From Kangiella shandongensis (GTDB taxonomy: Bacteria > Pseudomonadota > Gammaproteobacteria > Enterobacterales > Kangiellaceae): 64,000 nt of DNA. This document shows positions 61,924 through 64,000 of the stretch, one piece after another. Made by a program: the position numbers and the translations under genes. A model generated the notes under the pieces. The model searched no databases. It was not told where the DNA came from and saw only the letters and a list, made by a program, of their open reading frames with translations. Where the stretch lies: contig NZ_JACNML010000001.1 of the NCBI RefSeq assembly GCF_020005365.1, positions 62,001-126,000 on the forward strand, given 5' to 3'. Positions within the stretch are counted from its first letter, which is position 1. Each line of letters opens with the position of its first letter.

Positions 61924-62072
61924 TTCACCATATTCAAAAAAGAACGGTCCTGACCACGCTCTGCCGCGACCAGCTCCACACGATCTCTTTGCTGCTCTTT
62001 CCAGTAAGCTTCGAATACTTCGGTGTATTCTTTTGATTGCTTCATCTCTTCAGGCACTACTAATACACACAT
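61905..62072 (-). CDS. 55-aa small protein, unknown function
   Basis: 55 codons, starting MCVLVVPEEMKQSKEYTEVF and ending MVKKSTKQ. A good Shine-Dalgarno (TGGAG, 7 nt before ATG). Composition is charged and helical (KEQQRDRVELVAAERGQ), not membrane. No family recognised. It converges with the SDR gene; its 3' end runs into that gene's terminator hairpin. The clean start signal and codon use support a real gene. Confidence 0.6.
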   Translation of the reverse strand: MCVLVVPEEMKQSKEYTEVFEAYWKEQQRDRVELVAAERGQDRSFLNMVKKSTKQ

Positions 62073-62140
62073 TGTCGACTCCAAAAATCAGTTATGAAAT
62101 ATTTTATGGGTCTAGTAGAACAAAGGAATCTGAAGTTTCA

Positions 62141-62221
62141 ATGAATCAATTATGGCGAATTATGGCAATTATGGCTTTTTGCTTCCTTTTGTTCGTGGCT
62201 ACCTTTAAATCAGTCAGTTAG
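62141..62221 (+). CDS. Possible 26-aa membrane microprotein
   Basis: The 26-codon frame MNQLWRIMAIMAFCFLLFVA plus six residues is a single predicted transmembrane helix ending in KSVS. The upstream AAAGGAATC is 16 nt away, not ideal. Could be chance. Confidence 0.25.
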   Translation: MNQLWRIMAIMAFCFLLFVATFKSVS

Positions 62222-62254
62222 CTCGCTTGGGCACTCCTTATAAAAAAGCATCGC

Positions 62255-62566
62255 TTACCAAAACCCTCGTTCCCACTTATCGACACGATCAAGAAAGCCG
62301 GGGCAAAAGTGCTCCCGGTACTGTCGTCCGGTCAACAGGCTGTAAGCATGTGGAATTGCCCGCATTTCACAGCCTGGAGTGGCGATTAACGCTGCAAGGA
62401 TAAAGGAAATACCCAGGTGGACAAAAACGTAAAGTAGCCAAAGCAGACTAAAACCATTTAACACTAGCGTGACCGCGCTCAGTTCGCTTAAGGAGTTTAC
62501 CCCTAAGAGAGTTATAGTAATCCCTAGAACGACCGCTTGAGGCCAGCGCTTTGTATTTAAGCCCAT
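62255..62566 (-). CDS. Membrane protein, 103 aa or a 5'-frameshifted longer gene
   Basis: 103 aa from ATG at 62566 with two clear membrane segments (about residues 11-28 and 34-62) and a Cys-rich soluble C-terminus (PGCEMRAIPHAYSLLTGRQYREHFCPGFLDRVDKWE), whose three conserved-looking Cys/His suggest a conserved family I cannot name. The frame stays open upstream of the ATG for about 17 codons (hydrophobic, LVAIAPGFILLPPVFNIG) without a good start, ending at a TAG. This suggests the true start is lost or frameshifted. Confidence 0.5.
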   Translation of the reverse strand: MGLNTKRWPQAVVLGITITLLGVNSLSELSAVTLVLNGFSLLWLLYVFVHLGISFILAALIATPGCEMRAIPHAYSLLTGRQYREHFCPGFLDRVDKWERGFW

Positions 62567-62652
62567 ACCGATATTAAAAACCGGAGGGAGCAGAATAAAA
62601 CCAGGAGCAATGGCAACCAGATGCTATTTCTCGAAAATAGACTTTTTCCCAT
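62557..62652 (-). CDS. 31-aa membrane ORF overlapping the 103-aa frame
   Basis: ATG at 62652 opens MGKSLFSRNSIWLPLLLVLF plus 11 residues, one predicted helix, in another frame than the downstream 103-aa ORF, with which it overlaps by 10 bp. A one-base shift near 62620 would join it to the open upstream extension of that ORF, so it may be the real 5' end of one broken gene. Confidence 0.3.
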   Translation of the reverse strand: MGKSLFSRNSIWLPLLLVLFCSLRFLISVWA

Positions 62653-62670
62653 TAGTAAGTCATCACTGAC

Positions 62671-62793
62671 CTAAACAAGCTGCCATACCAAGTGTAGACA
62701 GGCAATACCTAGCAGCAGCCTCAGTATTCTGCCCATAATTTTAGGCGGAAGTAACGCCCCCTGATTTTCAAAATGCGTCTTAAACTTGCTCAT
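62671..62793 (-). CDS. 40-aa small ORF, possible membrane peptide
   Basis: ATG at 62793, sequence MSKFKTHFENQGALLPPKIM followed by a helix (GRILRLLLGIACLHLVWQLV) and TAG. GGGAAG is present just upstream. Lies directly upstream of the 31-aa and 103-aa frames on the same strand and could be their operon partner. Confidence 0.35.
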   Translation of the reverse strand: MSKFKTHFENQGALLPPKIMGRILRLLLGIACLHLVWQLV

Positions 62794-62896
62794 AGACTTC
62801 CCATATCGCCAACGCTAAAAGGGCTTAAGGAAGCTGCTATAGGCAAACGAACATAGCCCTGCTTCCTTTCTTCACTATAACAAAGCAAGTTAGGCA

Positions 62897-62920
62897 AAGC
62901 ACATGGAGTCCCATGTGCTT
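62897..62920 (-). terminator. Candidate terminator after NAD-GDH
   Basis: AAGCACATGG (62897-62906) and CCATGTGCTT (62911-62920) form a perfect 10-bp stem with a 4-nt loop, 10 bp past the stop; the following T-tract on the minus strand is weak (CTTTG). Confidence 0.55.
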
Positions 62921-62929
62921 ATAGAGCAC

Positions 62930-64000
62930 TTATTTGACGAGCCTATGGCTACGTTGGACCAGAATCTGCAGCTCCCTCAGGGCTACCGAAAACTTAGCAA
63001 ACTCATGCGTACTGCTTTGCTTGAAATCAGTGACCATTTCTCGCCAACGAGATAACACATCATCATGATCTGCCAGGAAGTGCTTGATCCGCGTCTCAGG
63101 TGATTTGTACTTGGCTGTCAGCGGCAACACGGCTTCAATCAGATTACGCTGTTGGAAATCCAATTCTTCACGGAAAGCGGCTCTGGCAAAGGCTTGCCAG
63201 TGGTTACTGACAGGTTGCGCAATAATCTGGTTGAGGAACCAGTGCAACTCAACCTTGGCACCCAGCTTATAGTAGACTTCTGCAACCGTTAGGATGGGTA
63301 GATCGTACTGCACCGCCAGCTCAATGATATCCATCGCTGAGAACATAGTACTCAAATAACTAACTTGCTTCGCCAGCTTCTGAGGCACGCCTTGCTCAAC
63401 CAGTTCTTTAATTTCCTTATCAATGCCTTCGGCTTCTTTTGCTTCGAGCGTTTTATGCACATTTTTCTGTAACTCAGCAACGCCTTTTCTGAAGTAATTA
63501 ACCACCTCTTCAATGGTCTGGTCTTTACTGCGATTACGCACAAACCAGCGGGTTGCACGGCGCACAATGCGACGGGCCTGGAACATCATCTTGGTCTGGA
63601 TGCTCGCCGGAACAACGTTATCCAGCGCTTCGATACTCTCGAAAAGCCCCTTCAAATCAAAGGTTTCCTTAGCCATAACGTAGCACTGGGCCACCTCACC
63701 AATATTGGCACCAACTTCATCAATAACCCGGAAGGCAAAATTCGTGCCCATGAGATTAACCATCTCGTTGGCGAGACTCATGGCAATAATTTCATCCTTC
63801 AGCGGATGCTTCAACATGTTATCGACATACTTGTTGCGCAATGGCTTAGGGAAGTACTCTAGTAAGTAACTCTCAAAATAAGAATTTTCGGTTACTTCAG
63901 GAATACAGAGAGAATCCTTTAATTCTATCTTGCCGTAGGCTAATAAAACCGCCAGTTCGGCTCGAGTCAAACCACGACCATTCGCTTCGCGCTCAAGCAA
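62930..64000 (-). CDS. gdhB: NAD-specific glutamate dehydrogenase, large type, C-terminal part (5' truncated by window edge)
   Basis: 356 codons in view, open to the window end, so the start lies outside. NGRGLTRAELAVLLAYGKIELKDSL is the hallmark of the C-terminal part of the about 1,600-aa bacterial NAD-GDH (GDH_2/Bac_GDH) family, followed by LLEYFPKPLR, IIAMSLANEMVNLMGTNFAFRV and ATRWFVRNR. The catalytic dehydrogenase domain lies further upstream, out of view. The enzyme deaminates glutamate to 2-oxoglutarate and ammonia, a catabolic role. Confidence 0.93.
   Translation of the reverse strand: MLEREANGRGLTRAELAVLLAYGKIELKDSLCIPEVTENSYFESYLLEYFPKPLRNKYVDNMLKHPLKDEIIAMSLANEMVNLMGTNFAFRVIDEVGANIGEVAQCYVMAKETFDLKGLFESIEALDNVVPASIQTKMMFQARRIVRRATRWFVRNRSKDQTIEEVVNYFRKGVAELQKNVHKTLEAKEAEGIDKEIKELVEQGVPQKLAKQVSYLSTMFSAMDIIELAVQYDLPILTVAEVYYKLGAKVELHWFLNQIIAQPVSNHWQAFARAAFREELDFQQRNLIEAVLPLTAKYKSPETRIKHFLADHDDVLSRWREMVTDFKQSSTHEFAKFSVALRELQILVQRSHRLVK

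Larger units (their letters stand above)
62567..62929. other. Region of short ORFs between NAD-GDH and the 103-aa membrane gene
   Basis: Over 360 bp without a long gene. It holds the 40-aa and 31-aa frames described separately and, at 62897-62920, the 10-bp stem AAGCACATGG/CCATGTGCTT. No promoter is obvious. Confidence 0.4.

Overview
The window reads as a chromosomal segment of a moderately AT-rich gammaproteobacterium. A Kangiella-like or other marine Oceanospirillales-type organism is my best guess, from gene content and base composition only. The block cysS, folD, tRNA-Pro/Arg/His/Leu, tig, clpP, clpX, lon, hupB, ppiD (with ppiB and lpxH beside cysS) is the gene order known from Pseudomonas and relatives. 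I see no phage, insertion sequence, CRISPR array or rRNA operon. Both window ends cut genes: mltD at the left and an NAD-dependent glutamate dehydrogenase at the right.

Layout. 1-7.1 kb: the mltD 3' end; a minus-strand operon ycjX-ycjF-natA-natB; a secreted protein that looks like a degenerate M16 peptidase. 7.2-12.3 kb: a complete TonB2-type energy-transduction operon (DUF3450 protein, TtpC-like, ExbB, ExbD, TonB, TPR protein). 12.5-19.4 kb: an outer-membrane barrel gene diverging from sapABCDF. 19.4-32.5 kb: proteostasis block ppiD, two tRNAs, hupB, lon, clpX, clpP, tig and four tRNAs. This block is interrupted between clpP and clpX by a convergent gene pair: a secreted phosphatase-kinase fusion and a nucleotide-transporter-like membrane protein with a cadherin-like tail. 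32.6-41.5 kb: folD; a phospholipid cluster (CDP-alcohol phosphatidyltransferase, CdsA, PlsC-like, VTT-like) divergent from an XRE regulator; cysS, ppiB, lpxH. 41.5-44.5 kb: a c-type heme protein, pepE, miaE. 44.6-61 kb: two separate MoxR/DUF58 systems (MoxR-DUF58-TgpA on minus; MoxR-DUF58-DUF4381-BatA-BatB/C-BatD on plus). Between them lie two small OM barrels, a 52-aa ORF and fadIJ. 61-64 kb: an SDR dehydrogenase, a 55-aa gene, a cluster of short membrane ORFs that may be a broken gene, and the glutamate dehydrogenase 3' end.

How it works together: much of the window serves envelope and protein quality control (PpiD, Lon, ClpXP, trigger factor, YcjXF, Sap, Bat). The strongest candidate for something undescribed is the convergent pair at 26.2-29.7 kb. 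One secreted polypeptide carries both a PPP-type phosphatase and a PI3K/HipA/FAM20-like kinase domain, and its neighbour is an ATP/ADP-translocase-like carrier ending in a CADG-like domain. Other leads are a CDP-alcohol phosphotransferase with Asn at two of four usually invariant Asp positions, a PsrA-type operator before fadI, a 12-codon leader ORF overlapping the sapA start, and four tandem inverted repeats between the XRE gene and cysS.
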